From a virus: a stretch of DNA of 24,492 nucleotides. Below, piece by piece: positions 13,975 through 21,809 of the stretch (positions are counted from its first letter, which is position 1; each line of letters opens with the position of its first letter). The notes beneath the pieces are model-generated. The model was not told the origin of the DNA. It made no database searches and saw only the letters and a program-made list of their open reading frames with translations. Both the position numbers and the translations under genes were made by a program. Location: the IMG/VR virus record IMGVR_UViG_3300010318_000046, positions 1 to 24,492 of that record. One strand, 5' to 3'.

Positions 13975-14272
13975 GATATTACAAGAAGTAACCGATTGGG
14001 GTGACTACTCAGTCGCCAATGGAATATATCATGTCAACAGTGCCGGACAACTTGTTCAGCACAATGACACTGTTTTTAAGAATCCAATTAAACAATTCAG
14101 CAAGGCTCGTAGGCAGTTTGTTAAAATAGGCGAACGACCAGAAGAGTTTAGCAAAGATGTTATCGTGGTTCAAGGTTCAAATGGCAACACTTACACAATC
14201 GAAGATGGTAAGTGTAGTTGCCCTGGTTTTACTTTTAGGGGAGATTGTAAGCATGTTAAAGAACATTGTTAG
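13967..14272 (+). CDS. SWIM zinc-finger protein
   Basis: A 101-residue protein with one clear motif at its C-terminus: CSCPGFTFRGDCKH, which is C-x-C-x8-C-x-H (Cys83, Cys85, Cys94, His96), the SWIM zinc-finger pattern. SWIM domains bind DNA or proteins and occur in recombination mediators and transposases. The N-terminal 70 residues are unassigned and include a basic helix (KQFSKARRQFVK). Initiation is at GTG: the one at 13967 has AGGTGG five bases upstream, while an in-frame GTG at 13958 has no such site. The gene overlaps both neighbours, so the three cassette genes are coupled. The role in infection is unknown; regulation or recombination are reasonable guesses. Confidence 0.75.
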   Translation: MIEILQEVTDWGDYSVANGIYHVNSAGQLVQHNDTVFKNPIKQFSKARRQFVKIGERPEEFSKDVIVVQGSNGNTYTIEDGKCSCPGFTFRGDCKHVKEHC

Positions 14273-16595
14273 TTTATTTTTAGTGTTGTCTGTGATTGGC
14301 TGTGCAAGTGGCGGCGGTTCAGTAGGCGTTGCAACAACCACTGTTTCACCTCCTCCCACCACAACCACTACTAATACCGACAAACGATATCAATTTGATG
14401 CGTTTTCAGACCAGTTCACAGAATCAACCAGCAAATTAGGTTATAACAAAGTTACCTATCAAGTAGGTGAGTTTAATAACACTCAGTGGGTAAATGGCAA
14501 ATACACTGTGGAAGATTTTTCATTTTTGCAGGTTGTCATAGACGGCAGTCATGGTGGTAAAGACCAAAGCGATCCAAACAGTGACGAGTACTCTGAACCG
14601 GGTAATTGGATGACCAATGCATCTGTGGTTGTAGAAAATGATGTCAATCAAGACGGTCACAGCGATTTTATAATTTACATGCAGACATTTGGTGATAGAA
14701 ATACATTACCGGGTACGCGAATGTTACAATTTGTAAATGACGGGGAAGGACATTTTAAACTAGATTGCAGTGTGTTTGAAAACAATGTGTGTCCTATTGT
14801 GTTTGGGGAAGGTTCTGTGATGAATAATCTTGGATGGTGGCACAATGAAGAAGCACCTGTACAAGAATATAACATGGGCATAGTACATCAATACGATCTA
14901 AACGGTGACGGCAACAAAGACATTTTTAATGTGAGTCAGTTGTGGCTTACTGATAACGGAAAGTTTGTTGACTCCCATACCAATCTACCTGATTTTATGT
15001 TTGAAAACTTAAATCCTGATGGTGTTGATGTAGGCATTTTTGTGCATGACCACGCAGTCGGTGATCTCAACGGAGATGGGTTTAATGATATTTTTATGCC
15101 TAATACCACACCAGTGTATTCACAAAATAATGGTTACATGTTTTTTATGCTCAACGACGGCAAAGGAAACTTTAAGAACACCAGTTTTAAAGTTGGACAT
15201 GCTGGTCATTTTGCAACATCTACCACTATTGGAGATTTTGACAATGACGGATACGGCGATATTGTTTTAGGCTGGAGTAACAATGCATACAAGAATCTAG
15301 GTGGCAATAGTGTTGGTGGGATTTACTGGGGCAACAGCAACTCTGACTACACTAAAGACTACACAGCACTTCCTGCAGGGTATTATGAACAGAATATAGC
15401 ATTTGATGTACAGGCTATGGATTTTAACAACGATGGATTGTTAGACTTGGTTTTTGCAAACACTAATGCTGATCCTTACTATCAAGGGCATGTATTACAA
15501 CTAATAGAAAATCTTGGTAACAGACAGTTTGGTCAATTTAAGTTTTTTGACGAAGGCGCAGAAACTAGTAATCTTGGAGTTGGACATATCTATATATTAG
15601 ATTTTGACCATGACGGTGACAATGATATTTTTGTAGGTCCTTACACTGATGCATATGTTTTAAAAAATAACGGTGATGGCACATTTGATAGATACAACCA
15701 ATTTGCTGTACCTGAAAATAATCCAGATATGTCGTTGCTGTTTCCAGTGGAAGTAGATGGCAAGTATGAATACGATTTTGTTGGAATGGATATTTTGTCC
15801 ATGAGTGATACACAAACTGTTACAAACTTTTTTATCAGTTTAGATCCTCCATCACAATTACAAGAAATGCACGATGAATTGTTTGACAAGTCTATAAATT
15901 ATGCTCAATCGATATTCAAAAACAAGACCATGTATCACAACATTAAAAATACATCATTGTCTGACAGTGTATTCTTTGTAAACAATTCACAAAATAACAT
16001 TGCAGGGTATTCTCATAACTTTGAAAACTTTGGTATTACTTTTGGACAGACAGATGATGGCGGCTTGTTATATTTAGACAGACAGCATGACAGATATCAT
16101 TATGGTATTGGTTATTTTAACAACAGTGTGAACTCATTGAATGTTGGTAAATGGTATGGTACCGGTACAGCAACAATTGATTTTGAGACTATAAATGCAT
16201 TTGCTGAAACATTTATACCTTTAAACGCAAATGTTTTTATAACATCGGGTGTTGCATTGTTTAACACAAAAGTAAAAGGTTTTACTGAAGAAAACAGTCG
16301 ATACAATATTTCTGTACAAAATTTTACAATGAATGATATTGAGTTGTACACTGACATTACAGGTTATAAATCTACCAAATTTGGAACCACAATGTTAAGT
16401 CTAGGACTTAGTTCATATTACAGTTTGGGCAACACTGACATTGTGTGGGATGGTGGTTTAGTTTCTAAGTTTAAGGAATCTGAGCAAGTTGCTAGAGCAA
16501 CTCTTACACATACATACAATATTTTTTATGCTAAGGCAACGTTTAGCTCGTTTGATAGTGACACGTTTGAAATAGGATTTAATTTAAGTTTTTAA
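14253..16595 (+). CDS. Outer-membrane lipoprotein with FG-GAP/VCBS repeats and barrel-like C-terminus
   Basis: A 780-residue exported protein. Residues 1-16 are a lipoprotein signal (MLKNIVSLFLVLSVIG) with Cys17 in the lipobox VIGC. Ala18 at +2 fits outer-membrane sorting. A Ser/Pro/Thr linker (about 29-42) follows. Six calcium-binding loops of the DxNxDGxxD type start at residues 130, 215, 271, 328, 390 and 450, as in FG-GAP/VCBS beta-propellers. The last about 250 residues alternate polar and hydrophobic residues, and the protein ends FEIGFNLSF, with hydrophobic residues at -1, -3, -5, -7 and -9. That is the beta-signal of outer-membrane barrels. The start at 14253 has AGGGGAGA upstream. 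The longer frame from 14157 would bury the signal peptide and is rejected. Its stop abuts the stop of the convergent gp26 extension. A role in altering the infected cell's surface is inferred. Confidence 0.8.
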   Translation: MLKNIVSLFLVLSVIGCASGGGSVGVATTTVSPPPTTTTTNTDKRYQFDAFSDQFTESTSKLGYNKVTYQVGEFNNTQWVNGKYTVEDFSFLQVVIDGSHGGKDQSDPNSDEYSEPGNWMTNASVVVENDVNQDGHSDFIIYMQTFGDRNTLPGTRMLQFVNDGEGHFKLDCSVFENNVCPIVFGEGSVMNNLGWWHNEEAPVQEYNMGIVHQYDLNGDGNKDIFNVSQLWLTDNGKFVDSHTNLPDFMFENLNPDGVDVGIFVHDHAVGDLNGDGFNDIFMPNTTPVYSQNNGYMFFMLNDGKGNFKNTSFKVGHAGHFATSTTIGDFDNDGYGDIVLGWSNNAYKNLGGNSVGGIYWGNSNSDYTKDYTALPAGYYEQNIAFDVQAMDFNNDGLLDLVFANTNADPYYQGHVLQLIENLGNRQFGQFKFFDEGAETSNLGVGHIYILDFDHDGDNDIFVGPYTDAYVLKNNGDGTFDRYNQFAVPENNPDMSLLFPVEVDGKYEYDFVGMDILSMSDTQTVTNFFISLDPPSQLQEMHDELFDKSINYAQSIFKNKTMYHNIKNTSLSDSVFFVNNSQNNIAGYSHNFENFGITFGQTDDGGLLYLDRQHDRYHYGIGYFNNSVNSLNVGKWYGTGTATIDFETINAFAETFIPLNANVFITSGVALFNTKVKGFTEENSRYNISVQNFTMNDIELYTDITGYKSTKFGTTMLSLGLSSYYSLGNTDIVWDGGLVSKFKESEQVARATLTHTYNIFYAKATFSSFDSDTFEIGFNLSF

Positions 16596-16829
16596 TTACA
16601 TCCAGTCGCCGCTTTTATCACCACTCTTTGCTTTATTATATCTGTTTAAGGTATTGATTAAAAGCTCTCTTTCCACAGGACTAAGGTGCCAAGCCTCTGT
16701 ATAGGTAACGGCACCTTCACTGTATATAGCCAACTCTGCTACTTGTTTTAGAATCTGTTTTTGATCTTTATCGAGTTTACCTAAGTAACCAGTAATTTCT
16801 TCTGGTTCGGCTGACCCTAGGAACCCGTG
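16596..16829 (-). CDS. Probable -1 frameshift extension of gp26 (77 codons)
   Basis: This minus-strand frame is open from just after a TGA at 16845-16847 to a TAA at 16596-16598. It has no ATG, GTG or TTG before residue 33, so it cannot easily start alone. At the end of gene 26 the zero-frame codons are AAT TTT TTC. This contains T TTT TTC (16835-16829), a canonical X XXY YYZ slippery heptamer, six codons before the gp26 stop (TAG at 16817-16819). A -1 slip enters this frame exactly and yields a 362-residue fusion whose added part begins HGFLGSAEPEE and contains YTEAWHLSPVERELLINTLN. Downstream GGTTC (16825-16821) can pair with GAACC (16808-16804), a possible stimulatory hairpin. It resembles the lambda gpG/gpGT arrangement next to a tape-measure gene. 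No second product has been observed; this is a prediction. Confidence 0.75.
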   Translation of the reverse strand, partial: HGFLGSAEPEEITGYLGKLDKDQKQILKQVAELAIYSEGAVTYTEAWHLSPVERELLINTLNRYNKAKSGDKSGDWM

Positions 16830-17683
16830 AAAAAATTTACAGGATCAAAGTTGATAGGTGCTGTAAATACTTGATCACAAGTTTCACTACTGCACTCTAT
16901 TTGCACTTCTTGTTTAACTCCTTTAGAGTTGACAGAATTTACAAAGGTCTCAATTTCTTTTCCTGTTTTGCTGTCTGTGTTTTCTAAAAATTCTCTAATA
17001 GTGGATTTGTCTTTGACGACCATTGGTTGACCGTCTTCGCCATCAAATGTTACTGATGATATACACTCAATAAGTAATTCAAAGTTCAAGTCTGCTAAAG
17101 TAACAAAACTGGTGTTGAATGCTTTAAGACGTTCCATATCATCTTTCATTTCTGAAATGCTTTGCATACTTCTTGTACTTTGAAAACTTGCTATTCCTGC
17201 TTTAATAGTATTTTGGTATGTAAAAGGTAATGCTTTTATAATAAGACCGTTAGCAAGGGTTTTTTCATATTCTTTATCTAACTCTTCCATGCTCATCAAA
17301 GATGATTCTACACTAATTACAACGTCTGTTACATTTTCGCATGCAGGACATGTTGCACTAACATCTACTTCATCACCACCACTTGCTCCTCTGATAGCAA
17401 TCAAAAGTGCATCAACGTCTGCACTGTATAATCGTTTAGGTTGCTTGATTTGTGGTACACATGATTTTATCAATGCTGACACTGCTTCGCCGTTTAATAG
17501 TGCATCAGGATTTTTTAGCAATAATTCATCCTTTGTGGTCATAGGATAAATTGCTAATTCTTCGCCTACAGCATCTTGATCCATGACATTTTCGTCGTAA
17601 AACTTGCCGCCACTTGGAATTTTTGTATAAAGTTTGGGCGATCTAAAATACGCACTTAATGGATTCTGGTTATTTTTGCTCAT
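16817..17683 (-). CDS. 26: gp26-like baseplate hub/tail assembly protein
   Basis: A 288-residue protein beginning MSKNNQNPLSAYFRSPK, followed by LYTKIPSGGKFY, the recognisable start of the T4 gp26-type baseplate family in marine T4-likes. Two cysteine pairs, Cys112/Cys115 (CPAC) and Cys264/Cys269 (CSSETC), could form a zinc ribbon. T4 gp26 (208 residues) is needed for hub assembly but is not abundant in the virion. The start has CAGGAG seven bases upstream. A late box at 17757-17764 would give a leader of about 68 nt. It is divergent from the adjacent tape-measure gene, and the slippery heptamer near its 3' end suggests a second, longer product. These features fit a tail assembly chaperone; that role is inferred. 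Confidence 0.8.
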   Translation of the reverse strand: MSKNNQNPLSAYFRSPKLYTKIPSGGKFYDENVMDQDAVGEELAIYPMTTKDELLLKNPDALLNGEAVSALIKSCVPQIKQPKRLYSADVDALLIAIRGASGGDEVDVSATCPACENVTDVVISVESSLMSMEELDKEYEKTLANGLIIKALPFTYQNTIKAGIASFQSTRSMQSISEMKDDMERLKAFNTSFVTLADLNFELLIECISSVTFDGEDGQPMVVKDKSTIREFLENTDSKTGKEIETFVNSVNSKGVKQEVQIECSSETCDQVFTAPINFDPVNFFTGS

Positions 17684-17706
17684 TAAAACTCCTGTTTATA
17701 ATTTAT

Positions 17707-17714
17707 GATAAATA
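17707..17714 (+). promoter_or_regulatory. Late promoter GATAAATA for the tape-measure gene
   Basis: Plus-strand GATAAATA with predicted +1 near 17720, about 83 nt ahead of the ATG at 17803. The leader contains a bulged AT-rich hairpin (17716-17737) followed by a T run to 17745. Confidence 0.7.
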
Positions 17715-17715
17715 T

Positions 17716-17745
17716 AACTTAACAACTCGTTAAAGTTATTTTTTT
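17716..17745 (+). other. Hairpin plus T-run at the start of the tape-measure leader
   Basis: AACTTAAC (17716-17723) pairs with GTTAAAGTT (17729-17737) with one bulged A and an AACTC loop. An A and seven T follow. The shape is that of a weak terminator or attenuator, but the stem is AT-rich and it begins at the predicted +1, so function is doubtful. Confidence 0.35.
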
Positions 17746-17756
17746 AACATGTTACT

Positions 17757-17764
17757 TATTTATC
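17757..17764 (-). promoter_or_regulatory. Late promoter GATAAATA for gene 26
   Basis: Minus-strand GATAAATA with predicted +1 near 17751. It lies downstream of the plus-strand late box at 17707, so the two divergent messages share about 32 complementary bases at their 5' ends. Confidence 0.65.
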
Positions 17765-17768
17765 TGAG

Positions 17769-17780
17769 TTAAAACTAGTT
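17769..17780. repeat. TTAAAACTAGTT element beside the gene 26 late box
   Basis: This 12-mer also occurs inside the 18-bp palindrome at 1857-1874, again just upstream of a minus-strand late box. A diverged relative lies at 8046-8059. Confidence 0.4.
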
Positions 17781-17802
17781 ATAAAGGATTTTTTGAACAC
17801 AA

Positions 17803-20800
17803 ATGATTGAATTCCAAATAGACGGCCAAAACTATAGGTTCCCTGAATGGGCAACAGAGTCTACACAAGTTCAACTTCGTGATCTTATGGCTGAACTGGC
17901 TAAAAGGAATGGTGTCAGTAATAATGCATTAAACAGAATTCTAAAAGCACAAGAAGATGCGTTAGAAGAATTAAAAGATCAAGCAAAAGGCGACAAGAAA
18001 TCCGAAGACGACAAGAAAAAAGCAGATGACAAACTGATTAAAAAACTTGACGAAATGGTAGAAGGCTTAGACGAAGTCAGAGATGCTACACAAGAAATCA
18101 AAGTAGAAGTACCAAAATCATTTAGAGACCAAATTGCAGACACATTAGAACGTGATGGCGAGTATCTAGGGGGTGCCTTGTTGGGTGCCGCAGGCACAGT
18201 TGTTAAGTTTGGTGGTGTAATAGGTGGTACACTTTTAACTGGTGCCGGATTTGTTGGCAACAAGTTGATGGAAGCCGGCTCTACTGTAAATGAATTAGTT
18301 CAAAGTGGTGTAGGTTTTAACACAACATTCTCTGAAATGGGCATGGGTGTTGTTGAAGCCACAGGACACCTAGGGGCATTAGGTTTAGGATTTGGTGAAG
18401 CGGCTGAATTGATGAAACGCAGTTCAGCAGTAATTGCAACACAAGGATTTAAACGTTTTGAGCAAACCATGCAATTTGCCGCTGATACTTCAGAAGAACT
18501 TGGTATGAGTTTTGATGAGAGCATGAACACATTTGGTGAGGCATTGACTAGACGCCAACGTATGTTAAATATTGGCAGTTTAGATCAAGGTAGATTAAAT
18601 GCACAGATTGCCAAAACAACCAAGGTACAAACAGCATACGCCACAGCATTGGGTGTTAGCACAGAAACGTTACAAGCATTTGTTGACGGGTTATTAAGCA
18701 ACAATGGATTACTAACATCTTCTATTTTGAGATTCAGCGACACAGTTAGAGCAGACTTAGTTGCCGGCATAGAAGTTTTTGCTAGTGGCATAGCCGCAAT
18801 GGGCGGCAAATCGGGTGAAGACATTGCCGCGGCATTTTTAGAAGCCGGTTCAGCAGGCGCAATAGGACTTAGCGATGCGGCAGTAGGATTAGTTACAGCA
18901 TTGCCTAATTTGGCTGGACCAATGAACCAGTTTATCAAAGGCATTCAAAGCGGCACAATGAATCAAGACGAAGCCAATGATATGGTTCAAGGCCTGTCAA
19001 AAAACTTAGGAAATCTCAGTAACACTGAAAAAGAAAGAATTAGATTACTGGCAAGAACAGGCGACCAATCTGCACAGATGTTAGCAAATGCTATAGCACA
19101 ATTTGAGCAATCAGAATCAAAAATCAAAGAAATAAACAAAGCATTAGGCACAGGCTTTGACATGGACATGGTACAAAAAGGCAGAAACGAATTTGCAAAA
19201 ACCATGGCACAAATAAGCGGCGGTGTTGAAAATGCATTCTTTAGTTTGTTTGCAGACCCAGAAATTACCAAAGCACTCACAGATGGATTTAAAGAAATAT
19301 TGGGTGTGTTTGGTATGGGGGTTGATGACACAGGCAAAGTTGCTCAAGATATGGGTAAAACTGTTAAAAAGTTTGTGCCTATAGTTAAAAATTTAGTAAC
19401 AGGTGCAGTAACATTAGTTAAAGATTTATTAGAATATTTTAAAGGCTTCATGGGAGACGACGGATTTGACTTCTCGGGTCTCATTGGCGATTTAATAGGC
19501 AAAGCATTAGGCGCCGCAGTCAAAGGACTGCTCTTTGCAATTCCTAGTTTTGCTCTTGCACTATTTGGTCTTGCAGTTGCAAAAACAGCAGTAACAAACT
19601 TTTTAATGCCACAAATACAATCTTTTACTAGTGCGTTGTTCAGTAAAGGTTCAGAGCTTGCTAAAAAAGTAGGTGAAACTGCACTTGGATTCGCCAAGAG
19701 CATGTTTGACAGCAAAGGCGGAAAAGCCACACAAGCATTTATAGGCAAAGCCGCAGGATTTATCAAAGACAAAGCAGGCGGCATATCCGAAAAAATACAA
19801 AGCAGTCCTATAGGGCAAAAAGTTGCAGACAAATTAGGCAGTTTTCAAAAAGACGGTGCCAAGATGACCGAAAAACTTCAAGGGTCTATGACTGGAGGAG
19901 GTTCATCTGGAGGATTCTTAAAAAGTATTGCAGATGGTGTTGCCAAGTTTGGCGATACCAAAGTTGTTAAAGGTGCCGCCAGTTTAACATTATTGGCAGG
20001 TGCAGTTATACTCACAGCAATAGGACTTAAAAAGTTTAACGATGTAGACTTTATGTCTGTAGTTAAAGGCACTGTTGCAATGGCAGGCTTGGCCACTATG
20101 GCACAATTCTTAGGCAAAGGTTCAACAGGCATGATCAAAGGTGCCGCGGCAATATTATTGTTAGGCACAGCAGTAGTACCAATGGCATTTGGTTTAAGCC
20201 TAATGAAAGATGTTGGCCTAGATACCATAGGTATTATGGCAGCCGGATTAGTAACATTAGGTATTGCGGCTGCCGGATTAGGTTTAGCATTACCATTTAT
20301 ACTGTCAGGCGCCGCCGCTATAGGTGCGTTAGGATTAGCCCTCATACCGTTTGGAATAGCACTTAATTTAGTTTCTTTAGCATTACCAACATTTACTGAA
20401 AGCATGGATGCTATGTCAAAGATAGATGGTGGTGGTTTATTAAATGCGGCAGGTGGTATGTTAGCAATCGGTGGCGCAATGGCACTGATGGCTCCGCTAT
20501 TACCGTTTATGTTGATAGGCACTTTAGCGGCACCAGCCATTATTGCAATGGCATCAGCATTAAAATCGTTCAATGATGTTGACATGTTTAATCTCTTGTT
20601 AGCAGGAGAAGCCATGAAGTCTATCGGCTCGGGCATGTCTACTTTAAGTGGCGGCTCGTTGATGAGCAGTCTCAAAGACGGTATAGGGTCACTGTTTGGA
20701 GCAGACAGCCCAATAGACAAAATCAAGAAATTTGCAGATGGATTAAGTGAAATAGATGTTCGTCCGCTTTTAGATGTTTCATACGGATTAGAAAGCATAG

Positions 20801-21750
20801 TTGACAGCAGTCAACGATTACCTCAAGCCGCCGCCGGAATGCTGATGCTTGCAGAACTTTCTAAGCCATTTGTAGACGGTATGTCTCGATTAAGCAGATC
20901 ACTAGATAAAATGGGGCAAGATCCATTTGAGAAGTTTTCAACACTAGAACAACATGCAGAATCAATGAACATATTCAGAGGAAGTATCGACGGTGTTGTA
21001 ACAGGTATTGGCAATATTCAAAGTTCACTTGACACTATAGATGGTGATTACATATCTGATCAATTCTATGTAATAGGCGATAGCATTGAGTACATGAATG
21101 AACAGCTCAGCAATATAAAGATGGGCGACATGTTAAAACTTGGCGCAATGAAACTGTTTGGACCTAGCAAAGAAGAAAAAGAAGCAGAAACACAGACACA
21201 AGCAGTAAAAAATATTGCAAATGAAAAACTATATGGCGAAGACATGATGAGTGGTCTTACAGGCATCATGCGAGACATAGGTCGAGATAACTTTGGTTCT
21301 GAAGGAATTTACAGAAACATGGAGGCTATCCATGCCGCAGGCATCGATATCGACGTCAGCAAACTAAGAAGCTCTTCAGCAACAGATATTGTGGCAGAAG
21401 AAGGCAGGATTTTGTCAGCATTACAGCAACAGATTGACATGTATAAAATGCAAGAATCTACTGGTATAGCAATGCCTGTTCCTCTGCCAGCACAAGCACA
21501 AGTTCGTGGTTCAACTGCCACAGTTGATCCTGCAAGCATTCCGGTTATTGGTGCAAGACCCGAAGACCAAAACCAACAACAACAACCTCAACCTACAACG
21601 CCTACAGTTGCAGAAACACAAAAAGAAACCCAAGACGGCACTGCTATGATGAGCCAACAAGAAATGTTAGCAGAACTAATTAGACTGCAAGCAGAAAATA
21701 ACAGGTTAGTCAAAAAACAAATCAAAGCAACCGGTGAGCTAGATCTGTAA
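17803..21750 (+). CDS. Tail tape measure protein
   Basis: A 1315-residue protein with tape-measure architecture. The first 110 residues are charged and helical (coiled-coil stretch near LKDQAKGDKKSEDDKKKAD). A Gly/Ala-rich hydrophobic segment follows at about 125-155. There is then a long helical middle, several strongly hydrophobic segments between about 570 and 930 (for example LLFAIPSFALALFGLAVA and LALPFILSGAAAIGALGLAL), and a Gln/Pro-rich tail (QNQQQQPQPTTPTV) before a short C-terminal helix. Tape measures set tail length and are ejected into the host envelope, consistent with the hydrophobic segments. It is more than twice T4 gp29 (590 residues), so gp29 would be its positional analogue. 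The start at 17803 has AAGGA about 14 bases upstream. The many antisense open frames beneath it are artefacts of its Gly/Ala-rich codons. Confidence 0.85.
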   Translation: MIEFQIDGQNYRFPEWATESTQVQLRDLMAELAKRNGVSNNALNRILKAQEDALEELKDQAKGDKKSEDDKKKADDKLIKKLDEMVEGLDEVRDATQEIKVEVPKSFRDQIADTLERDGEYLGGALLGAAGTVVKFGGVIGGTLLTGAGFVGNKLMEAGSTVNELVQSGVGFNTTFSEMGMGVVEATGHLGALGLGFGEAAELMKRSSAVIATQGFKRFEQTMQFAADTSEELGMSFDESMNTFGEALTRRQRMLNIGSLDQGRLNAQIAKTTKVQTAYATALGVSTETLQAFVDGLLSNNGLLTSSILRFSDTVRADLVAGIEVFASGIAAMGGKSGEDIAAAFLEAGSAGAIGLSDAAVGLVTALPNLAGPMNQFIKGIQSGTMNQDEANDMVQGLSKNLGNLSNTEKERIRLLARTGDQSAQMLANAIAQFEQSESKIKEINKALGTGFDMDMVQKGRNEFAKTMAQISGGVENAFFSLFADPEITKALTDGFKEILGVFGMGVDDTGKVAQDMGKTVKKFVPIVKNLVTGAVTLVKDLLEYFKGFMGDDGFDFSGLIGDLIGKALGAAVKGLLFAIPSFALALFGLAVAKTAVTNFLMPQIQSFTSALFSKGSELAKKVGETALGFAKSMFDSKGGKATQAFIGKAAGFIKDKAGGISEKIQSSPIGQKVADKLGSFQKDGAKMTEKLQGSMTGGGSSGGFLKSIADGVAKFGDTKVVKGAASLTLLAGAVILTAIGLKKFNDVDFMSVVKGTVAMAGLATMAQFLGKGSTGMIKGAAAILLLGTAVVPMAFGLSLMKDVGLDTIGIMAAGLVTLGIAAAGLGLALPFILSGAAAIGALGLALIPFGIALNLVSLALPTFTESMDAMSKIDGGGLLNAAGGMLAIGGAMALMAPLLPFMLIGTLAAPAIIAMASALKSFNDVDMFNLLLAGEAMKSIGSGMSTLSGGSLMSSLKDGIGSLFGADSPIDKIKKFADGLSEIDVRPLLDVSYGLESIVDSSQRLPQAAAGMLMLAELSKPFVDGMSRLSRSLDKMGQDPFEKFSTLEQHAESMNIFRGSIDGVVTGIGNIQSSLDTIDGDYISDQFYVIGDSIEYMNEQLSNIKMGDMLKLGAMKLFGPSKEEKEAETQTQAVKNIANEKLYGEDMMSGLTGIMRDIGRDNFGSEGIYRNMEAIHAAGIDIDVSKLRSSSATDIVAEEGRILSALQQQIDMYKMQESTGIAMPVPLPAQAQVRGSTATVDPASIPVIGARPEDQNQQQQPQPTTPTVAETQKETQDGTAMMSQQEMLAELIRLQAENNRLVKKQIKATGELDL

Positions 21751-21781
21751 TCATAATTTTTTTCTATATTTTCTAATAAGT

Positions 21782-21789
21782 GATAAATA
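21782..21789 (+). promoter_or_regulatory. Late promoter GATAAATA for gene 20
   Basis: Plus-strand GATAAATA 20 bases ahead of the portal ATG at 21810. Predicted +1 is near 21795, giving a 15-nt leader with AAAGGAA. This is the clearest late promoter in the window. Confidence 0.82.
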
Positions 21790-21809
21790 TACACAAATAA
21801 AGGAAATAT

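Noticed and set aside
14157-14252. Upstream extension of the lipoprotein frame
   Set aside because: It overlaps the SWIM gene fully and would bury the lipoprotein signal peptide; the ATG at 14253 has AGGGGAGA ahead.
14640-15640. Regularly recurring DxNxDG coding units as a DNA repeat or CRISPR-like array
   Set aside because: The repetition is at the protein level (calcium loops), with variable DNA spacing and no conserved repeat sequence.
19878-20798. Long antisense open frame (306 codons) and similar frames under the tape measure
   Set aside because: They mirror the Gly/Ala/Leu-rich codons of the tape measure, read as Pro/Ala/Asn-rich low-complexity proteins, and have no ribosome site or promoter.
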